A stretch of DNA of 7,940 bases. Origin: an uncultured Oscillospiraceae bacterium (lineage in GTDB: Bacteria > Bacillota > Clostridia > Oscillospirales > Ruminococcaceae). How positions within the stretch are numbered: the first letter of the stretch is position 1; each line of letters begins with the position of its first letter. Of this stretch, positions 1 to 5,954 are shown one piece after another. Below the pieces are notes generated by a model. The model was given only the letters and a program-made list of their open reading frames with translations. It was not told the DNA's origin and made no database searches. A program made the translations under genes and the position numbers. The stretch covers positions 1-7,940 of the forward strand of contig CAUABB010000058.1 of assembly GCA_958427155.1 (NCBI GenBank), given 5' to 3'.

Positions 1-1705
1 GATTTGACAGAACTGTTTTAGAAGCGATACAGAGAGTAAGGCGCGCTTGCATCAACTCTGTGTCATCGCATTTAACACGGCAGGCGTTATAAAATTTGTG
101 GAAAAGGGAAGCCAGTTCAGTCGCATACCGAGTGATCCGAGAAGGATCATAACTTTTGGACGCCTCCACAATCTCACTTGGGAAACCTGCGATGAGCCGG
201 ATCAATTCGATCTCCTCTGATGCAGTCAAAAGTGCCAGCCGTTCCATTTTCGGATCTTCTGGTTTGATCTGTTCTGCTGCCAAATTTGAAAGGATGCTGC
301 AAATTCGTGCATGAGCATATTGTACATAATAAACCGGATTTTGAGAAGACTGCTCTACAGCAAGGCCCAAATCAAAGTCAAAGTGAGAACTCGCTTCCCG
401 CAGATTAAAGAAAAACCGTGCCGCATCCACCGGAACTTCATCCAACAAATCAGTTAACGTGAGGGACTTCCCGGTTCGTTTGCTTACCCGTACCGTCTCT
501 CCATCCCGCATCAGTCGAACTAACTGCATCAGAACAATATCCAACTTGTTTCCGTCCAGCCCGATGGCGTCCATAGCGCCTTTTAGGCGAGCAACATGGC
601 CGTGGTGGTCAGCTCCCCAGATGTTGATGACCTTATCAAAACCGCGAACGGCAAATTTATTGTAGTGATAAGCAATATCTGCGGCAAAATAAGTTGGGGT
701 CCCATTCGCGCGGACGAGAACATCATCTTTTAGTTCCAGTTTTTCAATCTCCGCTTCACTTTTTCCCTGGCTCAGAAGTTTTTTTCGAAGGACCTCAGCG
801 TTTTTGTACCAGATAGCCCCTTCTTTTTCGTAGGTATAACCCCGTTCAGTCAACCGATCAATTGCCGCCTGGACTGCGCCGCTTTCATGCAAAGTGCTCT
901 CTTTAAACCAGACGTCGTATTCAATTCCGTAACGGGAGAGATCTCGTTTTAACCCGGCAATATTAAGCGGAAGAGCATACTCTACCAAAGCTTTTCGACG
1001 TTCTTCTGAAGGCTTGTCCACAAAGCTGTCTCCATAAATTTCGGCAAACGCTTTGGCGTGTTCTTTAATGTCAACCCCTTGATAAGCATCTTCTGGAAGA
1101 GGAACTGCATCCTCGCCTTTATAGAGTTGAAGATAACGAACTTCAAGGGAAAGAGCAAATTTGTTGATTTGGTTTCCGGCATCATTGACGTAAAATTCTC
1201 TTGTTACGTCATAACCGGCATGATCTAGTACTTCAGCCAACGTATCGCCAATTACGCCACCTCTCGCGTTTCCAATATGCATAGGACCCGTGGGGTTGGC
1301 AGATACAAACTCTACCATAACCTTTTTACCTTTTCCGTAGTCAGAACGCCCATAATTTTCGCCTTCCTCGGAAACGGCAAGAAGTGTTTCCTCAAACCAG
1401 CGGTGGGAAAGGAAAAAGTTAAGAAAGCCTGCTCCAGCAATCTCTACTCGATCAAAATAAGAGTTGTCTAATACAAGATGTCTACAAATCGCTTCTGCAA
1501 TTTTTCGAGGTGGCATTTTAAACGCACGGGCAGAAACCATTGCAACGTTTGCAGCGAAATCGCCATGAGCCCGTTCTGCCGGAATTTGAATCGAATAAGC
1601 CGGAATAGGTTCTGCCGGCAGTTCACCTTCTCCAACCGCATGGCCCATCGCATTTAAGATCAGTTCATTCAGCTGTTTGTTCGCAGCTCTGATCAAGTCC
1701 TTCAT
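1..1705 (-). CDS. argS: Arginyl-tRNA synthetase, 3' end cut by the window edge
   Basis: Class I aminoacyl-tRNA synthetase that attaches arginine to tRNA-Arg in the cytoplasm, using ATP. The frame is open for 568 codons from ATG 1703-1705 to the window edge. The N-terminal domain (about residues 1-110) precedes the Rossmann-fold catalytic core. The HIGH motif is seen as HIGN (143-146) within SANPTGPMHIGNARGG. The second class I signature is VSKRTGK with VSKR at 407-410, where many relatives have KMSKR. The C-terminal part (about 455 onward), with YVQYAHARI and an HKFYNACRV-like segment, is the DALR anticodon-binding domain. The visible protein ends ...SKTVLSN. The family normally ends about 14 residues later with an LLG..APE.M tail, so only a few codons are missing. 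A CGGAGGGT ribosome binding site (1712-1719) supports this start. ywiB ends 20 nt upstream, so argS is probably the last or a late gene of the ddl-murI-ywiB-argS operon. Confidence 0.97.
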   Translation of the reverse strand, partial: MKDLIRAANKQLNELILNAMGHAVGEGELPAEPIPAYSIQIPAERAHGDFAANVAMVSARAFKMPPRKIAEAICRHLVLDNSYFDRVEIAGAGFLNFFLSHRWFEETLLAVSEEGENYGRSDYGKGKKVMVEFVSANPTGPMHIGNARGGVIGDTLAEVLDHAGYDVTREFYVNDAGNQINKFALSLEVRYLQLYKGEDAVPLPEDAYQGVDIKEHAKAFAEIYGDSFVDKPSEERRKALVEYALPLNIAGLKRDLSRYGIEYDVWFKESTLHESGAVQAAIDRLTERGYTYEKEGAIWYKNAEVLRKKLLSQGKSEAEIEKLELKDDVLVRANGTPTYFAADIAYHYNKFAVRGFDKVINIWGADHHGHVARLKGAMDAIGLDGNKLDIVLMQLVRLMRDGETVRVSKRTGKSLTLTDLLDEVPVDAARFFFNLREASSHFDFDLGLAVEQSSQNPVYYVQYAHARICSILSNLAAEQIKPEDPKMERLALLTASEEIELIRLIAGFPSEIVEASKSYDPSRITRYATELASLFHKFYNACRVKCDDTELMQARLTLCIASKTVLSN

Positions 1706-1725
1706 TTTTATACCCTCCGTATTAA

Positions 1726-2148
1726 TTATTCAGTTTTTACATCGATAAAGATTTCGTTTTTACTGAGAAAAACTGAATTTACATCTAATTCATATCGGAA
1801 ATACACATTTCCGCCCTGTTCAGTTAGATTATTTTGAATTGCATCAGCAAAGACACCAATTTGCAGGTCTCCTGCAACAGTGCCATATAATCCTACATGA
1901 CGCACCCCTTTTTCAATCACCAGCTCTGAACGATTTGGCCCTGTTCGGCGCATAGTTACCTTATTGGAGTCTTCCAGTTTTAATGTGGTGCGACAATCTT
2001 TGAAACCAGTTGCTTCCGATTCATCATAAATAAGATAATGTTTTCCATTTCGTTCAAAAAATAGTCCTTGGGTAAAGAGTTCAGTTACGTCGTTTTCTTC
2101 GTCACTATACTGAACACCTTTAATTTGTATATATACTTCTTTTTTCAT
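1726..2148 (-). CDS. ywiB: DUF1934 / YwiB-family beta-barrel protein
   Basis: Small soluble protein of 140 residues that I recognise as the DUF1934 (YwiB) family. Members are predicted to fold as calycin-like beta-barrels and have no established biochemical role. It starts MKKEVYIQIKG, alternates short beta strands with charged turns, and has a typical central segment (TMRRTGPNRSELVIEKG) and a C-terminal FRYELDVNS strand. There is no signal peptide or membrane segment. Placement directly upstream of argS, 20 nt from its start, matches the ywiB-argS pairing of Bacillus subtilis and supports the identification. Its own ribosome binding site is weak: the 25 nt before the ATG are almost all purine on the coding strand (AGAAAGAGAAAGAAACGG) without a clear GGAGG. 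It may rely on coupling to murI, whose stop lies 33 nt upstream. Function is unknown. Confidence 0.85.
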   Translation of the reverse strand: MKKEVYIQIKGVQYSDEENDVTELFTQGLFFERNGKHYLIYDESEATGFKDCRTTLKLEDSNKVTMRRTGPNRSELVIEKGVRHVGLYGTVAGDLQIGVFADAIQNNLTEQGGNVYFRYELDVNSVFLSKNEIFIDVKTE

Positions 2149-2181
2149 CCGTTTCTTTCTCTTTCTTTTTTCTGCCGTTTG

Positions 2182-3006
2182 CTATAGGCTGTCAACATCA
2201 ACCAGATGGACATCTGTTTTAATTTCAGTTCCTAAAAACAGAGAAGCAATTTCACTGAAGGATTCCGGGTTATCACTGACATAAAATTCGGTATGGCCGA
2301 TATGGCCGCTGTCATTGAGAAGGTTTTCTTTTACCAGAATAGCATTTGCCTGTTTCGCAGTTTCTACACCAGGGTTGATAAGAGGAAGGCGATTACCTAA
2401 AACGTCACCAATTAATTCGCTGATAATTGGATAATGGGTACAACCGAGAATCAGAACGTCAACTTCTTTGTTCTGAAAAGGACTGAGATATTGTTGAGCA
2501 ACAAGCTTGGTAACCGGATTGTCTCGCTCAATATAGCCGTTTTCAACAAGGGGGACAAAAAGAGGACAGGCATTACCAACGACAACTGCGTTTGGACGTA
2601 TTTTTCGCATTGCTCTCCCATATGCACCACTTTTAATAGAAGCAGGGGTAGCAATCACTCCAATATGCCCGCTCCGAGAGGCGCTGCACGCTGCCTGAGC
2701 GGCTGGGAGAAGAATATTGCAGTAGGGAATGCCGAGATTTTTTGTGCTTTCCTGGGTAAGGGCAGCGCTAGCAGTTCCACAGGCGGCAACTACCATTTTT
2801 ATATTTTTGGAAAGCAGAAACCTAATATCCTGCAACGCATATTTAATTATAGTTTGTCGACTACGAGTTCCATAAGGAACCCGCCCGGTATCCCCAAAGT
2901 AAATAAAATCCTCGTGAGGCAGCAGCTCCTGTAATTCCTTTAAAACAGAGATACCTCCAACTCCTGAGTCAAATACACCGATTGCGCGGTTATCCACAAA
3001 CCCCAT
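2182..3006 (-). CDS. murI: Glutamate racemase
   Basis: Cofactor-independent racemase converting L-glutamate to the D-glutamate needed by MurD for peptidoglycan precursors; cytoplasmic. The 274 residues match the usual family length of about 265-275. Motifs in order: GVFDSGVGG (10-18) with the catalytic-site Asp13-Ser14; YFGDTGRVPYG (36-46); AACGTAS (74-80) with first catalytic Cys76; GVIATPASIKSGAY (116-129); and GCTHYP (188-193) with second catalytic Cys189 and His191. The first cysteine motif reads C-G-T where the textbook family has C-N-T. Both catalytic cysteines are present and the rest is well conserved, so the enzyme is probably active. Start ATG 3004-3006 lies inside the end of ddl (17-nt overlap), preceded by purine-rich GGAAAGAAAGG, which suggests translational coupling to ddl. 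Aspartate racemase is a less likely alternative given the neighbours. Confidence 0.95.
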   Translation of the reverse strand: MGFVDNRAIGVFDSGVGGISVLKELQELLPHEDFIYFGDTGRVPYGTRSRQTIIKYALQDIRFLLSKNIKMVVAACGTASAALTQESTKNLGIPYCNILLPAAQAACSASRSGHIGVIATPASIKSGAYGRAMRKIRPNAVVVGNACPLFVPLVENGYIERDNPVTKLVAQQYLSPFQNKEVDVLILGCTHYPIISELIGDVLGNRLPLINPGVETAKQANAILVKENLLNDSGHIGHTEFYVSDNPESFSEIASLFLGTEIKTDVHLVDVDSL

Positions 3007-4066
3007 CCTTTCTTTCCAAAGCCAGGCGGATCAACTGATCAATCAGCTTATCATAAGGAATCCCTTCAGCTTCCCAAAGTTTGGGATACATACTGATGCT
3101 GGTAAATCCGGGAAGGGTATTGATTTCATTGAGAATGACACCGCCATCCTCCATAACAAAAAAATCAACTCTTGATAAGCCGCTGCATCCCAAAACCTGA
3201 TAAGCTTTAATAGCTGTAGCTTTTACGAGATCAGTTGCAAGTGCGCTGATGTTGGCTGGAATATCAAGTTTGGAAGAACCAGAGATATACTTTGCGTTAT
3301 AATCGTAGAATTCATTACACGGAGTAATTTGTCCGGGGGCAGTCGCCCTTGGATAGCTGTTTCCCAAGACTGCGCACTCAACTTCAGCGCCGACAATTGT
3401 CTCCTCCAGTATTGCTTTTTGATCGTGCTGAAATGCCAGGTCGACTGCTTTTAAAAGCTCTTCTCGGTCATGCGCTTTACTGATCCCAACTGAAGATCCC
3501 GCATTTGCGGGCTTTACAAAAATTGGATATTTAAGAGCTTCTTCAATTTCCGGTATAAAGTTTTCAAACTGATCCCGCTCAGACTTCCTTAAAACTCTCC
3601 ATTTTGCTGTCCGAATTCCTGCGGCATCGAGCAAAGTGTGAGTAATCTGTTTATCCATGCAATTAGCTGAGGAGATAAGATCACACCCAACATAAGGAAT
3701 ACCAGCTAGCTCAAACAACCCTTGGATTGTGCCGTCTTCTCCGTTTTTTCCATGAAGGACCGGAAAGATACAATCGACCGGTATTAATTCCGCAGAGTTT
3801 TCGTTGAGTTTTAAGACCCCTTTGTGAAATGGGTCTGGACTGATAACAGCCGAGCAGTTTTGTGGATGGTGAATCCATCTTCCACCTTCGATATCATCAA
3901 TAGGGCCTTCGTACCATAGCCAGCGCCCTTCTTTTGTAATGCCAATTTTAAGTATATGATATTGATCTTCCGGTATATTTCTTAAAATTGAAGCCGCAGA
4001 TAGAAGCGATACTTCATATTCACTGGATTTGCCGCCAAAAATAACGGCTACCGTTTTTCTATCCAT
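2990..4066 (-). CDS. ddl: D-alanine--D-alanine ligase
   Basis: ATP-grasp ligase joining two D-alanines to make the D-Ala-D-Ala dipeptide for the peptidoglycan stem; cytoplasmic. With the start at ATG 4064-4066 it is 358 residues. It has the N-terminal motif GGKSSEYEVS (11-20), HGKNGEDGTIQG (105-116), the ATP-grasp central lysine segment FVKPANAGSSVGISK, the omega-loop EFYDYNAKY (252-260), and NEINTLPGFTS (313-323) that binds Mg2+ and substrate. The loop Lys-Tyr (259-260) corresponds to the tyrosine that favours D-Ala-D-Ala. Known D-lactate-making ligases have Phe there, so vancomycin-type specificity is not expected. The frame is open up to an ATG at 4144, but I reject that start: a GGAGG site lies 8 nt before 4066, the extra 26 residues do not resemble the family, and the predicted promoter lies inside them. 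First gene of the leftward operon; its end overlaps murI. Confidence 0.96.
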   Translation of the reverse strand: MDRKTVAVIFGGKSSEYEVSLLSAASILRNIPEDQYHILKIGITKEGRWLWYEGPIDDIEGGRWIHHPQNCSAVISPDPFHKGVLKLNENSAELIPVDCIFPVLHGKNGEDGTIQGLFELAGIPYVGCDLISSANCMDKQITHTLLDAAGIRTAKWRVLRKSERDQFENFIPEIEEALKYPIFVKPANAGSSVGISKAHDREELLKAVDLAFQHDQKAILEETIVGAEVECAVLGNSYPRATAPGQITPCNEFYDYNAKYISGSSKLDIPANISALATDLVKATAIKAYQVLGCSGLSRVDFFVMEDGGVILNEINTLPGFTSISMYPKLWEAEGIPYDKLIDQLIRLALERKDGVCG

Positions 4067-4115
4067 TGGGAATGCCTCCAAAATTATTGGTTTGGTCTGT
4101 GCATACTTAACATAA

Positions 4116-4144
4116 ATCATACCATATTTTACAGCGATATGCAA
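4116..4144 (-). promoter_or_regulatory. Promoter of the ddl-murI-ywiB-argS operon
   Basis: Read on the minus strand, TTGCAT (4139-4144) is separated by 17 nt from TATGAT (4116-4121), which is preceded by TGG to give an extended -10 (TGGTATGAT). The -35 box is poor but the extended -10 compensates. The transcript would start near 4109 and leave a leader of about 43 nt before the ddl ATG. A second possible -10, TATAAT on the minus strand at 4171-4176, lacks a good -35. Confidence 0.6.
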
Positions 4145-4210
4145 ACAGTACTTTGTCTTTTCAATCTTCTATTATATATGGTATGGAAAAGGAAAAGAGA
4201 ACCATAGAGA

Positions 4211-4264
4211 TTAAAATGAATTTTTATAAAAACTCTTGACGGAACGCAGGGTTTGTGTTATAAT
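4211..4264 (+). promoter_or_regulatory. Main promoter of the rpmG-secE-nusG-rplKA cluster
   Basis: TTGACG (4236-4241) and perfect TATAAT (4259-4264) are 17 nt apart, and TGT directly before the -10 makes it an extended -10 as well. The 22 nt upstream of the -35 (4211-4232) are almost pure A/T, like an UP element that binds the alpha subunit C-terminal domains. This is the architecture of a very strong sigma-A promoter, as expected for ribosomal protein genes. Predicted start is near 4271. Confidence 0.88.
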
Positions 4265-4272
4265 TGTTATTA

Positions 4273-4320
4273 CCTCTAAAAGGGTTTATTTTTTTGCGGT
4301 TTTTCGCACTTTTTTAGAGG
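4273..4320 (+). other. Stem-loop at the 5' end of the rpmG transcript
   Basis: CCTCTAAAA (4273-4281) is perfectly complementary to TTTTAGAGG (4312-4320), a 9-bp closing stem. Inside it TGCG (4295-4298) and CGCA (4305-4308) form a small hairpin followed by a U-rich run. The outer stem would begin within 2-3 nt of the predicted transcript start. It could protect the 5' end of the mRNA or be a regulatory leader. I do not recognise it as a named RNA family. The inner stem is too short for a convincing terminator. Confidence 0.55.
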
Positions 4321-4356
4321 GAGGCTAACAAAAACCGTTACCGGGAGGTGCCGAAA

Positions 4357-4506
4357 ATGAGAGTGAAAATTACATTGGCTTGTTCTGAGTGCAAACAGCG
4401 CAATTATAACACGATGAAGAACAAGAAAAACGATCCTGACAGACTTGAAATGAACAAGTATTGTCGTTTCTGTCGCAAGCACACGCTTCACAAAGAGACG
4501 AAGTAA
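4357..4506 (+). CDS. rpmG: 50S ribosomal protein L33, zinc-binding form
   Basis: Small basic protein of the large ribosomal subunit near the E site. The 49 residues start MRVKITLACSECKQRNY, with C9-x-x-C12 and C36-x-x-C39 (YCRFCRKHTLHKETK at the end). This is the complete four-cysteine set of the zinc-containing C+ form, so zinc should be structurally required. In many Gram-positive bacteria the C+ L33 is replaced by a cysteine-less paralogue under zinc starvation; whether this genome has one cannot be seen here. A strong ribosome binding site GGGAGGTG (4343-4350) sits 8 nt before the ATG, and the 14 bases GTTACCGGGAGGTG around it recur exactly ahead of rplJ. First gene of the cluster, 18 nt before secE; rpmG-secE-nusG is a common arrangement. 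Confidence 0.97.
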   Translation: MRVKITLACSECKQRNYNTMKNKKNDPDRLEMNKYCRFCRKHTLHKETK

Positions 4507-4524
4507 ACGGAAGGGTGGAGAGAA

Positions 4525-4788
4525 ATGGCCAAAAAAGACGTTGCTGAAAAGGCTTCGGCAAAGCCGAAAAAAGCTGATAAAAAGCAAAAAGTCGGTTTTC
4601 TCAAAAAAACAACCCGCTACTTCAAGGACCTCAAAACCGAGTACAAGAAAATTGTATGGCCCACAAAAAAGCAGGTGATCAACAACACTCTTGTTGTACT
4701 CGCTGTTGTTGTAATAATGGGCGCTTTTGTGGCCGGTCTGGATGCTGTTTTGGGTTTGATCGTTAAGTTTGTCCTGCAGCAGGCATAA
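4525..4788 (+). CDS. secE: Preprotein translocase subunit SecE
   Basis: Small essential subunit of the SecYEG protein-export channel in the cytoplasmic membrane; it clamps the two halves of SecY. It has 87 residues: a lysine/alanine-rich cytoplasmic N-terminus (1-30), an amphipathic helix carrying the family signature EYKKIVWPTKKQV (39-51, with the conserved Trp45-Pro46), then one membrane span (about 55-80, TLVVLAVVVIMGAFVAGL...). The single span is the normal Gram-positive form; E. coli SecE has three. GTGGAGAG (4515-4522) lies shortly before the ATG. It sits 18 nt after rpmG and 37 nt before nusG. A long open frame on the opposite strand (4276-4860) is a shadow of this gene and rpmG. Confidence 0.96.
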   Translation: MAKKDVAEKASAKPKKADKKQKVGFLKKTTRYFKDLKTEYKKIVWPTKKQVINNTLVVLAVVVIMGAFVAGLDAVLGLIVKFVLQQA

Positions 4789-4825
4789 TTTAAAAACCCG
4801 CCGCAAGGGTCTGTGGAGGTAAGCT

Positions 4826-5350
4826 ATGTCAGAAACCGCAAGGTGGTATGTTGTGCACACCTATTCGGGATATGAGAACAAGGTGGCGCAGAATATCGAA
4901 AAGGTTGTAGAGAACCATCAGCTTCATGAGTTGATTCATGAAGTCAAAGTTCCCACTGAAATGGTTGTTGAAGTGAAAGACAACAAAAAGCGCGAAGTTG
5001 AGCGCAAAATTTTCCCGGGTTATGTGCTCGTGAAAATGATTATGACGGATGATTCCTGGTATGTTGTGCGGAATATCCGCGGCGTTACAGGATTTGTCGG
5101 GCCGGCATCCAAGCCTGTCCCTCTTACTGATAAAGAAGTGGAGGCGTTGGGCGTTGAAACGCGTCAGGTTACCGTCGACTATGCGGTCGGCGACAGCGTG
5201 AAGGTCGTTAACGGTCCGTTGGAAGGCTTTATCGGCATTGTAGACGAAATTGACACGGAAAAGAATAAGGTCAAACTTACTGTCTCAATGTTTGGCCGTG
5301 AAACACCTGTGGAACTTGAGCTGGAACAGGTTGTTGCGGTTAAAGAGTAA
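4826..5350 (+). CDS. nusG: Transcription termination/antitermination factor NusG
   Basis: General elongation factor that binds RNA polymerase through its N-terminal NGN domain and contacts ribosomal protein S10 or Rho through its C-terminal KOW domain, linking transcription and translation. The 174 residues show NGN features (RWYVVHTYSGYENKV at 6-20, FPGYVLVKM, VRNIRGVTGFVG) and a C-terminal KOW domain beginning about residue 122 (GDSVKVVNGPLEGFIGIV). Length and both domains are complete. The ribosome binding site TGGAGGT lies 6 nt before the ATG. The gap after secE holds only a small ACCC...GGGT hairpin. About 116 nt separate it from rplK, holding a hairpin and an L1-operator-like element, so rplK can be controlled separately. 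Confidence 0.97.
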   Translation: MSETARWYVVHTYSGYENKVAQNIEKVVENHQLHELIHEVKVPTEMVVEVKDNKKREVERKIFPGYVLVKMIMTDDSWYVVRNIRGVTGFVGPASKPVPLTDKEVEALGVETRQVTVDYAVGDSVKVVNGPLEGFIGIVDEIDTEKNKVKLTVSMFGRETPVELELEQVVAVKE

Positions 5351-5358
5351 GCGTTCCG

Positions 5359-5377
5359 CCGGTTTGAAACCGGTTTT
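5359..5377 (+). terminator. Weak hairpin with short U run after nusG
   Basis: CCGGTTTGAAACCGG (5359-5373) forms a stem of at least 5 bp and is followed by TTTT, 8 nt after the nusG stop. The U run is too short for a strong terminator. It may allow partial termination between nusG and rplK, or act as a 3' processing or stability hairpin. Confidence 0.35.
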
Positions 5378-5399
5378 CAGCAGCGGCATTTGTCGTTTT

Positions 5400-5445
5400 G
5401 CTGGTGGGAGGAATGGGAAACAGGTCCTGTTCCGCCAGAAACCAC
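5400..5445 (+). promoter_or_regulatory. L1-binding-site-like leader element upstream of rplK
   Basis: GCTGGTGGGAGGAA (5400-5413) is the 5' arm and GCCAGAAACCAC (5434-5445) the 3' arm. Between them GGAAACAG...CTGTTCC folds into an inner hairpin. The 5' arm contains GGTGGGAGG, which as I recall is identical to the L1-binding helix 77 region of 23S rRNA, with a matching CCAC return strand. L1 is a known autoregulator that binds mRNA sites mimicking its rRNA site. I infer that L1, when in excess, binds here and limits rplK-rplA translation. The rplK ribosome binding site begins about 9 nt after the element. Confidence 0.6.
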
Positions 5446-5466
5446 GTAATTTTGGAGGTGCAAAAA

Positions 5467-5892
5467 ATGGCTCAGAAGGTTACAGGCTATATTAAGCTGC
5501 AAATCCCTGCAGGGAAGGCTACTCCTGCACCGCCGGTTGGTCCTGCGTTAGGTCAGCACGGCGTTAACATTGTGTCATTCACAAAGGAATTTAATGAGCG
5601 TACCAAGAACGATGTGGGATTGATTATTCCAGTCGTCATCACTGTATATGCAGACCGCTCCTTTACCTTTGTAACCAAAACCCCGCCAGCATCTGTCTTG
5701 ATTAAAAAGGCATGCGGGATTGAAAGCGGCTCTGGTGTGCCGAATAAAACAAAGGTTGCCAAGATTACCAAGGAGCAGGTTAAAAAGATCGCTGAAACCA
5801 AAATGCCTGATCTCAATGCGGCAAGTATTGAGTCCGCTATGAGTATGATTGCTGGAACCGCTCGTTCCATGGGCATTGAAGTGGTCGATTAA
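5467..5892 (+). CDS. rplK: 50S ribosomal protein L11
   Basis: Component of the GTPase-associated centre of the large subunit; binds 23S rRNA and is needed for elongation factor turnover and the RelA/thiostrepton response. It is 141 residues, the standard bacterial length. The N-terminal domain has KLQIPAGKATPAPPVGPALG (10-29), the proline-rich face where thiostrepton and micrococcin act, then QHGVNI. The C-terminal RNA-binding domain (about 70-141) has TPPAS, GIESGSGVPN and the ARSMGIEVVD end. I chose ATG 5467-5469: GGAGGTG (5454-5460) is 6 nt upstream, and the protein begins MAQKVTGYIK as in the family. The same frame is open further upstream, but that segment is the leader element, not protein. 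Confidence 0.97.
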   Translation: MAQKVTGYIKLQIPAGKATPAPPVGPALGQHGVNIVSFTKEFNERTKNDVGLIIPVVITVYADRSFTFVTKTPPASVLIKKACGIESGSGVPNKTKVAKITKEQVKKIAETKMPDLNAASIESAMSMIAGTARSMGIEVVD

Positions 5893-5898
5893 TAGCCC

Positions 5899-5930
5899 GC
5901 TGGTGGGAGGAAATTTCCGTTATGAACCAC
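5899..5930 (+). promoter_or_regulatory. Second L1-binding-site-like element, upstream of rplA
   Basis: GCTGGTGGGAGGAA (5899-5912) repeats exactly the 14 bases of the element before rplK. The return strand TTCCGTTATGAACCAC (5915-5930) pairs GTGG with CCAC and GGA with TCC, leaving an asymmetric internal loop with ATGAA. Compared with my recollection of the 23S rRNA L1 site (GGUGGGAGG opposite a UUGAAAUACCACC strand), the core is clearly alike. It lies 5 nt before the GAGGGAGG ribosome binding site of rplA, so bound L1 could block initiation on its own gene. Confidence 0.65.
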
Positions 5931-5954
5931 TCATGAGGGAGGATATGATTGAGT

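Noticed and set aside
1..1705. Possible frameshift or pseudogene in argS, because no single complete frame with a stop covers the region
   Set aside because: Codon-by-codon translation from 1705 to the edge is open and keeps all motifs; the frame simply runs off the window.
2434..2934. 166-residue plus-strand open frame inside murI
   Set aside because: Antisense shadow of a well-conserved gene; composition and lack of motifs fit chance.
4067..4144. 26-residue N-terminal extension of Ddl from the upstream ATG
   Set aside because: The GGAGG site and family alignment place the start at 4066, and the predicted ddl promoter -10 and -35 lie within the extension.
4145..4235. Possible tRNA or small gene in the divergent gap
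   Set aside because: No cloverleaf, no T-loop consensus and no start with a ribosome binding site; the stretch is A/T-rich promoter DNA.
4276..4860. 194-residue minus-strand open frame opposite rpmG and secE
   Set aside because: It lies fully antisense to two unmistakable genes, its product resembles no family and is Phe/Cys/Leu-rich like reverse-read lysine codons, and it has no supported ribosome binding site.
5398..5466. 23-residue N-terminal extension of L11 from an upstream TTG
   Set aside because: L11 is 141 residues from ATG 5467 with a good ribosome binding site; the upstream stretch is the structured leader element.
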